From Streptomyces cinerochromogenes (GTDB lineage: Bacteria; Actinomycetota; Actinomycetes; Streptomycetales; Streptomycetaceae), in contig NZ_BMRM01000005.1 of assembly GCF_014648635.1 (NCBI RefSeq), forward strand, positions 62,001-126,000: 64,000 bases of DNA, given 5' to 3'. Under the pieces are notes generated by a model. It searched no databases. It was not told the origin of the DNA and saw nothing but the letters and a program-made list of their open reading frames with translations. A program made the position numbers and the translations under genes. Shown piece after piece: positions 51,653-60,614 of the stretch (the stretch's first letter is position 1; each line of letters begins with the position of its first letter).

Positions 51653-52912
51653 TCAGGGGCAGCCGGCGTCGGCGAGGGTGAAGTAGCCCGTGGGTGACTC
51701 CTTCAGGGTGTGGGTGACGAACGTGTTGTACAGGCCCATGTTCTGGCCGGATCCCTTGGCGTAGGTGGAGCCGCCGCTGGTGGTGGCCCGGCCGGCCTGC
51801 ACCTGGGCGTAGTTGCTCGCCGTCCAGCAGGCGGCGGTCCCGCCGTCACCCGGGTCGCCGGGGCCGGGATCGCCGGGTCCGCCGGGGCCGGTGGTGTCCA
51901 GGCCGAAGAACCGGGCGATCCAGCGGCTGGAGCAGATCGAGTCGAGGAAGTACGGGGCACCGGTGCTGCCGCACTGTTCGCTGCCGGTGCCGGGGTCGAC
52001 CGGGGTGCCGTGCCCGATGCCCGGGACCCGGTCGACCTCGACGGCGACCGTGCCGTCGGCGGCCAGGTACTGGTCCTGCCGGGTGGCGTCGGGCCCGATG
52101 GAGGAGGTCCGGGTGGGCGTCTGGGACAGGCCGTGCAGGGCCGTCCACTGGTCGCGCAGTTCGGTGGCGTTGCGCGGTACGACGGTGGTGTCCTGGTCGC
52201 CGTACCAGATCGCGGTGCGCGGCCACGGGCCGGTGTACGAGGGGGAGGCGTCGCGCACCCGCTGGGCCCAGTCGGCCGGACTCAGGTCGACGCCGGGGTT
52301 CATGCAGGTGTAGGGGCTGTTGTCCCGGGTGCAGTCGTACGGCAGGCCGGCGACGACGGCGCCCGCCGAGAACACGTCGGGGTAGGTGGCGAGCATGACG
52401 GCGGTCATGGCGCCGCCGGCGGACAGTCCGGTGACGTAGACGCGCCGGGGGTCGGCGCCGTAGGCGGTGACGGCGTGGCTCACCATCTGCCGGACGGACA
52501 GGGCCTCGCCCTGGCCGCGCCGGTTGTCGCCGGACTGGAACCAGTTGAAGCACCCGCTCGGGTTGTTCGCGGCGGAGGTCTCGGCGAGGACCAGCAGGAA
52601 GCCGTCCTGGTCGGCGAGCTGGGGGAGGCCGGAGTTGTCGGCGTAGACCTGCGCGCTCTGGGTGCAGCCGTGCAGGGCGACCACGACCGGCGGGTGGGCC
52701 GGCAGGGTGGCCGGCCGGTGGACGTACATGGTGAGGGCGCCCGGGTTGGTCCCGAAGTCGGTCACCCGGGTGAGCGTGACGGCGGCGCGGGCCTGGGGTG
52801 CGGGGGCGGCGAGCGCGGTGCCGAGGACGACGGCGAGGACCGCGAGGAGGCGGACCAGGAGGCGGGCGCGGGGTGGCGCTCCGGGCGCCGTGCGGGACGC
52901 GGGCAGGGGCAT
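51653..52912 (-). CDS. Secreted PHB-depolymerase-family esterase with C-terminal domain
   Basis: The 419-residue protein has a signal peptide (cleavage near ARAAV) and a CE1/PHB-depolymerase catalytic domain: VVVALHGCTQSAQVYADNSG, nucleophile Ser in VTGLSAGGAMTAVML, Asp in WYGDQDTTV and His in VPGIGHGTPVDP. A Gly/Pro/Asp-rich linker leads to a 55-residue C-terminal module (CWTASNYAQVQAGRATTSGG) resembling substrate-binding domains. The likely substrate is extracellular polyhydroxyalkanoate or acetylated xylan; the family cannot be split by eye. AAGGAG lies 6 bases before the ATG. Confidence 0.87.
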   Translation of the reverse strand: MPLPASRTAPGAPPRARLLVRLLAVLAVVLGTALAAPAPQARAAVTLTRVTDFGTNPGALTMYVHRPATLPAHPPVVVALHGCTQSAQVYADNSGLPQLADQDGFLLVLAETSAANNPSGCFNWFQSGDNRRGQGEALSVRQMVSHAVTAYGADPRRVYVTGLSAGGAMTAVMLATYPDVFSAGAVVAGLPYDCTRDNSPYTCMNPGVDLSPADWAQRVRDASPSYTGPWPRTAIWYGDQDTTVVPRNATELRDQWTALHGLSQTPTRTSSIGPDATRQDQYLAADGTVAVEVDRVPGIGHGTPVDPGTGSEQCGSTGAPYFLDSICSSRWIARFFGLDTTGPGGPGDPGPGDPGDGGTAACWTASNYAQVQAGRATTSGGSTYAKGSGQNMGLYNTFVTHTLKESPTGYFTLADAGCP

Positions 52913-53101
52913 GGCGGCTCCTTCGGTGGACACACGGGTCCCGGCCGCTCCGGCGCGGGACGGCGCTGGAGCACCGGGGTGGCGGAACCATAGGTTCGGG
53001 TGTGTCCGGGGACCATGGCGCCGGGCACCACAGCCGTCGGTGTCCGGGTCGGCCCCGGACGGATTGCGGGCCGCCGTGCGGTCTGCTACACGGTGCCGTC
53101 C

Positions 53102-54004
53102 TCACTCCTCCGGCGGGGCCGGCGGCACCACCGCGACGGGGCTCGCCGCGTGCAGCAGCACCGCCTGGGTGACCGAGCCCATCATGCGGGCCGGGGCGAG
53201 CAGCCGCCGCCGGTGCCGGCCGACCACGACCAGGTCGGCGTCCTGGGAGGCGGCGACCAGGTGACCGGCCGCGTCGCCGGGCAGCGCCTCGACACAGGCG
53301 CGGACCTCGGGGTGGCGCTCCCGGTGCGGGGCGAGGAAGCCGTCGGCGAGGACGCGGGTCTCGTGCTCCACGGCGTCCTGGCCGACCGGCGGCGGGACCA
53401 TCTGGCCGGGTGCGGACCAGGTCTGCAGCGGCCACGGATAGGCGGCGATCACCTGCAGCCGGGCGCCGCGCCGGGCGGCCTCGGCGCAGGCGAAGGAGAG
53501 GACGCCCTCGTCGGGGCTGTCGGCGTGCAGGCCGGCGACCACCCGGGGCCCGGGCTCGGCGGGCCCTTCGCCGTGCACCTCGCGGCCCGGCCGGGGGACG
53601 ACCACCACCGGGCACTCGGCGTCCCGGGCGGCGGCGAGGCCGTTGGAGCCGAGCAGCAGGCCGGCGAAGCCGCCGCGGCCCCGGGAACCGAGCACCAACA
53701 GCTGGGCGTCGCCGCCCAGTTCGGGCAGGACGGCCCCCGGTACGCCCTCCAGCGCGATGTACTCCACCACCTGGTCCCCGGCACGGTCCGCGAGCCGGGC
53801 GCGCACCTCGTCGAGGACCGGGTCGCCCTCCGCGTCGGGCTCCCCGGCGACCAGGACGTCGGCCTGGCCCCAGGCGGCGTACTGCCGTACGTGCACCACC
53901 CGCAGCGGTGCCGCGCGGCGGCGGGCGGCGTCCAGGGCCCAGTCCAGGGCACGCAGACTGTCGGCGGACCCGTCGACCGCGGCGATGACCGGCGCAGCGC
54001 TCAT
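53102..54004 (-). CDS. Tandem-domain universal stress protein (UspA)
   Basis: The 300-residue protein has two UspA units (about 1-140 and 155-300). The first has the ATP-binding pattern DGSADSLRALDWALDAA...VLGSRGRGGFAGLLLGSNG; the second is degenerate (VVVGRHRRRLLAPARMMGSV). Tandem USPs are typical of dormancy or stress regulons in actinobacteria. GGAGGTGAGG precedes the ATG. Confidence 0.92.
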   Translation of the reverse strand: MSAAPVIAAVDGSADSLRALDWALDAARRRAAPLRVVHVRQYAAWGQADVLVAGEPDAEGDPVLDEVRARLADRAGDQVVEYIALEGVPGAVLPELGGDAQLLVLGSRGRGGFAGLLLGSNGLAAARDAECPVVVVPRPGREVHGEGPAEPGPRVVAGLHADSPDEGVLSFACAEAARRGARLQVIAAYPWPLQTWSAPGQMVPPPVGQDAVEHETRVLADGFLAPHRERHPEVRACVEALPGDAAGHLVAASQDADLVVVGRHRRRLLAPARMMGSVTQAVLLHAASPVAVVPPAPPEE

Positions 54005-54120
54005 CCTCACCTCACCTCCGGAACACGGCCTTCCCCCGCTGGGGCCAGCCTCGCTCAGGTCCGGTCCCCCGCGGGGCACTCCCGGTCGCGTGTCCGGAGA
54101 TCCGGTCGCGACACTCCCGG

Positions 54121-54160
54121 TTCAGGTGAGGTCGCACCACCTGGAGTTCAGGTGAGGTCG
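54121..54160. repeat. Duplicated 14-bp segment at the DUF397 gene 3' end
   Basis: TTCAGGTGAGGTCG occurs at 54121-54134 and at 54147-54160, where it encodes the last codons and stop of the DUF397 gene. The extra copy carries a second stop in the same context. Confidence 0.8.
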
Positions 54161-54390
54161 AACTCGCCCTCGCGCGCGCCGGAGACGAAGGCGCCCCATT
54201 CGGCCGGGGTGAAGATCAGGGACGGGCTCTCCGGCCGGCGGCTGTTGCGCATCGCGACGAAGCCCTCGACGAAGGCGATCTGGACATCGCCCAGGCCTCG
54301 GCTGCTGGACTGCCACTGTGCGCTGCTGAGGTCCAGCTCCGGCTTGTCCCAGCCCACGAGCGGCTGCTGCTGGATGGTGCTCTCGGCCAC
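54148..54390 (-). CDS. DUF397-domain protein
   Basis: The 80-residue protein starts GTG after GGAGGAGC and contains a DUF397 pattern (WQSSSRGLGDVQIAFVEGFV; MRNSRRPESPSLIFTPAEWG). In Streptomyces such proteins usually pair with XRE-family regulators (BldB-type or toxin-antitoxin-like pairs); no XRE gene is adjacent here, so it is an orphan. Confidence 0.87.
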   Translation of the reverse strand: MAESTIQQQPLVGWDKPELDLSSAQWQSSSRGLGDVQIAFVEGFVAMRNSRRPESPSLIFTPAEWGAFVSGAREGEFDLT

Positions 54391-54507
54391 GTCCGTGCTC
54401 CTCCCGGTTCGTCGTCCGCGGGCCAGCCTAGCGACCGGTCGCCACGGCGGACAGGGCACGCGGGGACGACCTTCCCGGAGCCGGGCCGGGCCTTCCCCGC
54501 CGGGCGG

Positions 54508-55670
<1,163 letters not shown>

Positions 55671-55674
<4 letters not shown>

Positions 55675-56741
55675 CGTGGATCCCCTTCGAGGACGGCGAC
55701 CAGGTTCTGCTGGAGGCAGGGACCGGAGGTGGCGTGGGCGAGGGCGCGGTCGGAGGCGCCGCGGTGGATGCGGGCGGCGGCCTCGCCGATGCGGACGAGT
55801 CCGGCGGCCATGACGGGGTTGGCGGCGAGCGCGCCGCCGGAGGGGTTGACGCGCACGGTGTCGTCCAGGCGCAGGGCCCGGCGCAGGACCACCTCCTGCG
55901 CGCTGAACGGGGCGTGCAGCTCGGCGGTGTCGACGGGCCGTTCGAAGGCGCCCGCCCTCTCGGCGGCGAGCCGGGTGGAGGGCGAGTCGGTGAGGTCGCG
56001 CACGCCCAGGCCGTGGGCCTCGATGCGGTGGTCGATGCCGCGGATCCAGGCGGGCCGCTCGCACAGCCGGCGGGCCCGCTCCCCCGCCGCGAGGATCACG
56101 GCGGCGGCGCCGTCGCCGACGGGCGGGCAGTCGCCGGTGCGCAGCGGCCGTACCACGTAGTCGCCCTGCGGTACGCGGCCCGCCAGTTGGGCGTGGGGGT
56201 TGGCGGCGGCGTCGGACCTGCTGCGGGCGGCGACGGCGGCGAGCGCGGGTTCGTCGGTGTGTCCGGCGTCGATGAGGGCCTGGGCCTGGAGGGCGGCGAG
56301 GGCTATGGCGTCGGGCCACAGGGGGGCGACGTAGTACGGGTCGAGCTGGCGGGTGAGCACGTCCCGCACGGAGCCGGGGGAGCACTTTCCGTAGGAGTAG
56401 ACGAGCGCGGTGTCGGCGTCGCCGGTGAGCAGCTTGGTCCAGGCCTCGTACAGCGCCCAGGCGCCGTCCATCTCGACGTGCGACTCGGAGATGGGCGGCC
56501 AGGCGCCGACGCCGTCGAGGGCGAGGGTGAAGGAGAAGGCGCGGCCCGCGAGGTAGTCGCTGGAGCCGGAGCAGGTGAAGCCGATGTCGGAGGTCCGCAG
56601 GCCGGTCCGGTCCAGGACGTCGTGCAGGACCGGCATGAGCATCTCGACCTCGGAGGACTCGGCGGTGGAGCGCCGGTGGTCGGTCTGGGCGAAGGCGACG
56701 ACGGCGATGTCCCGGGGGCCGGGGGCTTCCTCGCTGGTCAC
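55671..56741 (-). CDS. Thiolase-fold protein (Ltp4-like)
   Basis: The 356-residue protein starts GTG after GGAG and overlaps the preceding DUF35 gene stop (GTGA). Thiolase features include DIGFTCSGSSDYLAGRAFSF, RVNPSGGALAANPVMAAGL and a C-terminal HATSGPCLQQN. The loop that would hold the catalytic Cys reads SHVEMDGAWALYEAW, without Cys. It probably forms a complex with the downstream thiolase-fold protein and the DUF35 protein. From memory, its size and order match Mycobacterium tuberculosis Rv3521-ltp4-ltp3. Confidence 0.87.
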
Positions 56742-57679
56742 AGCAGCTCCTTGTAGGTGTCGTACGCCGCGTCGGGCTCGCCGGTGGGCCGGTAGTGGTC
56801 GGGGTGGCGGGTCCCTTCCGTCCACACGGGTTCGACGCGCAGGCCCATGCGCACCTGGTCGTAGGGGATACCGCCGATGCGGGCGTGCAGGGCCAGGTCG
56901 GCGCCGTCCAGGGCGATGTGCGCGTAGACGTAGGGCACCTCGATGTCGAGGTTCTTCGCCTTGATGTTGACGATGCAGAAGGTGGTCACTGTGCCCCGGG
57001 GACCCACTTCGACGTGTTCCGCTGTGGCGACACCACATGTGGGGCACGCACCCCTCGGCGGGACGTACACCTTGCGGCAGGAGGGGCAGCGTTCACCGAC
57101 CGTGCGCCGCTCGGCGAGGGCGCGGATGTAGTCGGACTGGGCGCGTCCCGGGGAGTAGGTGTAGTCGAGGCGGGCGGGGACGACGACGCCGCTGACCGCG
57201 TCAGCGAACGCGCCGCTGTGGCCCGTCGGCCGGGCCGCCTCGCCGTCGTACGGCTCGAAGCAGGCGATGTCGGTGATGGCGCCGGAGCGTTCCGCGGCCC
57301 AGCGCACGCGGACGCGCATTCCGGTGTGCACGGCGTCGGGGCCGGGGGCGTCGAGGGCGTGCAGGAGAGCGGTGTCGGCGCCGTCGAGCCGTACCAGGAC
57401 CCAGGCGAAGGGCGTGTCGAGGGGCTGCCCGCGGCGGGGTGCGTGGTTCCAGGCCCAGGTGGTGACCGTGCCGGTGGGGGCGACCTCGACGAGGTCGCGG
57501 ATCTCCTCGGCGGTGACGGGGTCGTACTCGACGGGCGGGACGAGGGTGCGGCCGTCGTTCGTCCGCACACCGAGGAGGACGCGCTCGCGCAGGCCGGTGA
57601 GGAAGGCGCTCTGGACGGGGCCGAGGGAGCGGGTGAAGGGGAACTCCACGACGAGCGGGGCGGAGAGGACGTCTGGCAT
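56738..57679 (-). CDS. Double DUF35 OB-fold protein with zinc ribbon
   Basis: The 313-residue protein has two OB-fold units. The first (about 50-140) lacks zinc ligands. The second (about 180-300) is preceded by a zinc ribbon with Cys198, Cys201, Cys212 and Cys215 (CPSCRKVYVPPRGACPTC). DUF35 proteins bind thiolase-fold partners and shape their active sites, as ChsH2 does for Ltp2 in cholesterol side-chain catabolism. AAGGAGG precedes the ATG. Its stop overlaps the next thiolase-like start. Confidence 0.9.
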   Translation of the reverse strand: MPDVLSAPLVVEFPFTRSLGPVQSAFLTGLRERVLLGVRTNDGRTLVPPVEYDPVTAEEIRDLVEVAPTGTVTTWAWNHAPRRGQPLDTPFAWVLVRLDGADTALLHALDAPGPDAVHTGMRVRVRWAAERSGAITDIACFEPYDGEAARPTGHSGAFADAVSGVVVPARLDYTYSPGRAQSDYIRALAERRTVGERCPSCRKVYVPPRGACPTCGVATAEHVEVGPRGTVTTFCIVNIKAKNLDIEVPYVYAHIALDGADLALHARIGGIPYDQVRMGLRVEPVWTEGTRHPDHYRPTGEPDAAYDTYKELL

Positions 57680-57822
57680 CGGCTGCCTCCTTGGGAGGTC
57701 GGCGGTGGGGCGCGCCCCGTACGGGGCGCGGGGCCGTGACACGGGTGGCTCCGCCGCGCGGGCGCGGCCGGCCGAGACGGCCCGCGGTGGTGCGGACGGC
57801 GTCCGCCGGCCCCGGCGGAGCG

Positions 57823-58623
57823 TCACGCGCGTCTGTAGACGGGGGGCCGCTTCTCCGCGAAGGCGCGGGCGCCTTCCCTGGCGTCGGCGGTGTCGAAGAC
57901 GGGCCAGCCGCGGGTGAGTTCGGCGGCGAGGCCGTCGGTCTCGGTCATCTCGGCGGTCTCGTACACCGACGCTTTGACGGCCTCCACGGCCAGCGGACCG
58001 CAGGCGTTGATCCGGTCGGCGATCTCCAGGGCCGCATCGAGGGCGCCGCCCTCGGGGACGACGTGCCCGATCAGGCCGATACGGGCAGCCTCCTGCGCGC
58101 TGTAGGGGCGTCCGGTGAGCAGCATCTCCAGGGCGTGGGTGCGCGGGATCTGGCGCTGGAGGCGGACGGTGGAGCCGCCGATCGGGAACAGGCCGCGTCT
58201 GACCTCGAACAGGCCGAAGGTCGCGGACTCGCCCGCGACCCGGATGTCCGTGCCCTGGAGGATCTCGGTGCCGCCCGCGACGCAGTGCCCCTCGACGGCG
58301 GCGATCACCGGTTTGCGGGGGCGGTGGTGGCGCAGCATCGCCTTCCAGTGCAGGTCGGGATCGGCCTTCAGCCGGTCGCGGTACCGCTGCCCCTGCATGC
58401 CGTCGCCGGCCAGCGCCTTGAGGTCCATGCCGGCGCAGAAGGCGCCGCCGGCCCCGGTGAGCACGATCGAGCGGACCGTGTCGTCCGCGTCGGCCTCCAG
58501 CCAGCCGTCGTACAGGCCGACGAGCATCGCCAGCGAGAGCGCGTTCCTGGCGTCGGGCCGGTTGAGCGTGAGCACCAGTGTGGCGCCTTCCCGCCGCACG
58601 GTGAGGTGTTCGGTCCCACCCAT
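57823..58623 (-). CDS. Enoyl-CoA hydratase (EchA19-like)
   Basis: The 266-residue crotonase-fold protein has oxyanion-hole segments GGAFCAGMDLKAL and VAGGTEILQGTDIRVAGESA, with candidate catalytic Glu120 and Glu140. The GTEILQGTDIRVAGESA stretch closely matches mycobacterial EchA19, a steroid side-chain enoyl-CoA hydratase, as recalled. GGGGAG lies 7 bases before the ATG. It heads the operon and is divergent from the acyl-CoA synthetase gene. Confidence 0.92.
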   Translation of the reverse strand: MGGTEHLTVRREGATLVLTLNRPDARNALSLAMLVGLYDGWLEADADDTVRSIVLTGAGGAFCAGMDLKALAGDGMQGQRYRDRLKADPDLHWKAMLRHHRPRKPVIAAVEGHCVAGGTEILQGTDIRVAGESATFGLFEVRRGLFPIGGSTVRLQRQIPRTHALEMLLTGRPYSAQEAARIGLIGHVVPEGGALDAALEIADRINACGPLAVEAVKASVYETAEMTETDGLAAELTRGWPVFDTADAREGARAFAEKRPPVYRRA

Positions 58624-58688
58624 GGGCCATCTCCCCTCGGTCAGAACGAGAACAGGTTGCAGGAGGCGGGGAGGCACTTCAAGGGTTT

Positions 58689-58705
58689 TCTGACAGTCAG
58701 TCAGA
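58689..58705. promoter_or_regulatory. Inverted-repeat operator between hydratase and acyl-CoA synthetase genes
   Basis: TCTGAC-AGTCA-GTCAGA has perfect 6-bp arms and a 5-bp spacer. It is central to the 189-base divergent promoter region and is the size expected for a TetR-family regulator controlling both directions. Confidence 0.65.
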
Positions 58706-58812
58706 TTTGTTGGTGCGGACCCTTCACAGTTGCGGCGCCCTTTGCTCTGATGACCGGCGAACCGACGGATGCGCCTCTCGTCGCCAGGACGTGCCGGGGT
58801 CAGGAGGAAGCG

Positions 58813-60501
58813 GTGGAGTACAACCTTGCCGACCTGTTCGAGTCGGTCGTCGACGCGGTCCCGGACCGCGAGGCGCTCGTGTACCTCGACCACCCCGGCA
58901 CGGGCGCGGAGCGCCGGCTGACCTACGCCGAGCTGGACGCCGCCGCCAACCGCATCGGGCACCACCTGCTCGACAGCGGCGTACGCCCCGGCGAGCACCT
59001 GGGCCTGCACCTGTACAACGGGGTCGAGTACCTGCAGACGGTGCTGGGCTGCCTGAAGGCCAGGATCGTCCCGGTGAACGTCAACTACCGCTACGTCGAG
59101 GACGAGTTGGTGTATCTGTACCGGGACGCCGACCTGGTCGCGCTGGTCTTCGACGCGGAGTTCGAGGGCCGGGTGGCGGGGGCGCTGCCGCGGGCGCCGA
59201 AGCTGCGGCACCTGCTGCGGGTGGGCTCGGTGGGCGCCCCGGGCGCAAACGCAGCGCCGTCCGCGGAGGCGGTGACGGAGGCGGTGACCGGGGCGGTGCC
59301 GTCCGCGGAGGCGGTGCCCGGAGCGGTGTCCTTCGCCGAGGCGGAGGCCGCCGGGTCGCCCGGGCGGGGCTTCCCCGCGCGCTCCGGGGACGACCTGTTC
59401 ATCATCTACACCGGCGGCACGACGGGCATGCCCAAGGGTGTGATGTGGCGTCAGGAGGACCTGTTCTTCGCCGGACTGGGCGGCGGGGCACCGACCGGGG
59501 AGCCGGTGAACGCACCGCGGGAGCTGGCGCAGCGGGTCGCCGCGGGCGGCGCCGGGATCACCTTCTTCCCCACTCCCCCACTGATGCACGGCACGTCGAC
59601 GCTCACCGCGTTCATCGGCTTCAACTTCGGCCAACGTGTCGTGCTGCACCGCAAGTTCGTGCCGGAGGAGGTGCTGCGGACCGTCGAACGGGAGCGGGTC
59701 ACCAGCATGTCGCTGGTCGGTGACGCGATGCTCCGGCCGCTGGTCGACGCGCTCGCCGGTCCGTTGAAGGGCACGGACTGCTCGGCGCTGTTCAGCGTCT
59801 CGTCGTCGGGCGCGGTCATGTCGGAGACGGTGCGCCGGCAGTTCCGCGAGCTGCTCCCGAACGCGGTGCTGCTGAACAACTTCGGTTCCTCCGAGTCCGG
59901 CTTCAACGGCACCGCGACCGAGGACGCCGGACCCGAGCGCGGTTTCCGGATCCGGGTCAACTCCCGTACGACCGTGGTCGATCCGGCGACTCGGGAGCCG
60001 GTGGCTCCCGGCGAGGTGGGCCGGGTCGCGCAGTGCGGTCATGTCCCGCTCGGCTACTACAACGACTCGGGGGCCACAGCCGGGACGTTCTTCGAGAAGG
60101 ACGGGCAGCGCTGGGTGCTGCTGGGCGACATGGCGACGGTCGACGCCGACGGCGTGGTCACCGTCCTGGGCCGGGGCTCGCAGTGCATCAACACGGGCGG
60201 CGAGAAGGTGTACCCGGAGGAGGTCGAGCAGGCACTGAAGGCGCACCCGGACGTGTACGACGCGCTGGTCGCCGGCGTGCCGGACAGCAGGTGGGGCAAC
60301 CATGTGGCGGCCGTGGTGCAGCTGCGCCCGGGAGCGCCACGCCCCTCGCTCGCCGACATCCAGAGCCACTGCCGCAGCCGCCTGGCCGGGTACAAGGTCC
60401 CCCGCCAGCTGGTGATCACCGACGTCATCCAGCGGTCGCCGAGCGGCAAGGCCGACTACGGGTGGGCACGCGAGGTGGCGGTGGCGGCGGACCGGTCGTA
60501 G
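58813..60501 (+). CDS. Acyl-CoA synthetase (FadD19-like, AMP-forming)
   Basis: The 562-residue ANL-family protein starts GTG after AGGAGG (VEYNLADLFESVVDAVPDRE). Core motifs are IIYTGGTTGMPKGVMWRQED (P-loop), NNFGSSESGFNG, the hinge GRGSQCINTGGEKVYPEEVE and the C-terminal catalytic Lys in RSPSGKADYGWA. The GVMWR, GSSE(S/T)GF and NTGGEKVYPEEVE features recall mycobacterial FadD19, which activates sterol C24 side chains. An Ala/Glu/Val-rich insert of about 45 residues (about 140-190), built from internal repeats, interrupts the N-terminal domain. Confidence 0.93.
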   Translation: MEYNLADLFESVVDAVPDREALVYLDHPGTGAERRLTYAELDAAANRIGHHLLDSGVRPGEHLGLHLYNGVEYLQTVLGCLKARIVPVNVNYRYVEDELVYLYRDADLVALVFDAEFEGRVAGALPRAPKLRHLLRVGSVGAPGANAAPSAEAVTEAVTGAVPSAEAVPGAVSFAEAEAAGSPGRGFPARSGDDLFIIYTGGTTGMPKGVMWRQEDLFFAGLGGGAPTGEPVNAPRELAQRVAAGGAGITFFPTPPLMHGTSTLTAFIGFNFGQRVVLHRKFVPEEVLRTVERERVTSMSLVGDAMLRPLVDALAGPLKGTDCSALFSVSSSGAVMSETVRRQFRELLPNAVLLNNFGSSESGFNGTATEDAGPERGFRIRVNSRTTVVDPATREPVAPGEVGRVAQCGHVPLGYYNDSGATAGTFFEKDGQRWVLLGDMATVDADGVVTVLGRGSQCINTGGEKVYPEEVEQALKAHPDVYDALVAGVPDSRWGNHVAAVVQLRPGAPRPSLADIQSHCRSRLAGYKVPRQLVITDVIQRSPSGKADYGWAREVAVAADRS

Positions 60502-60614
60502 CCGGGCAAGTGTTCCTGGCGGCCTGCGCCACCGCGAGTGATTACCGTGTGTGCACGATCGTGTCGTTCACCGGCCCGCAGTGACGGCCGACGGCCCGCA
60601 CGGAAGGACCTCGG

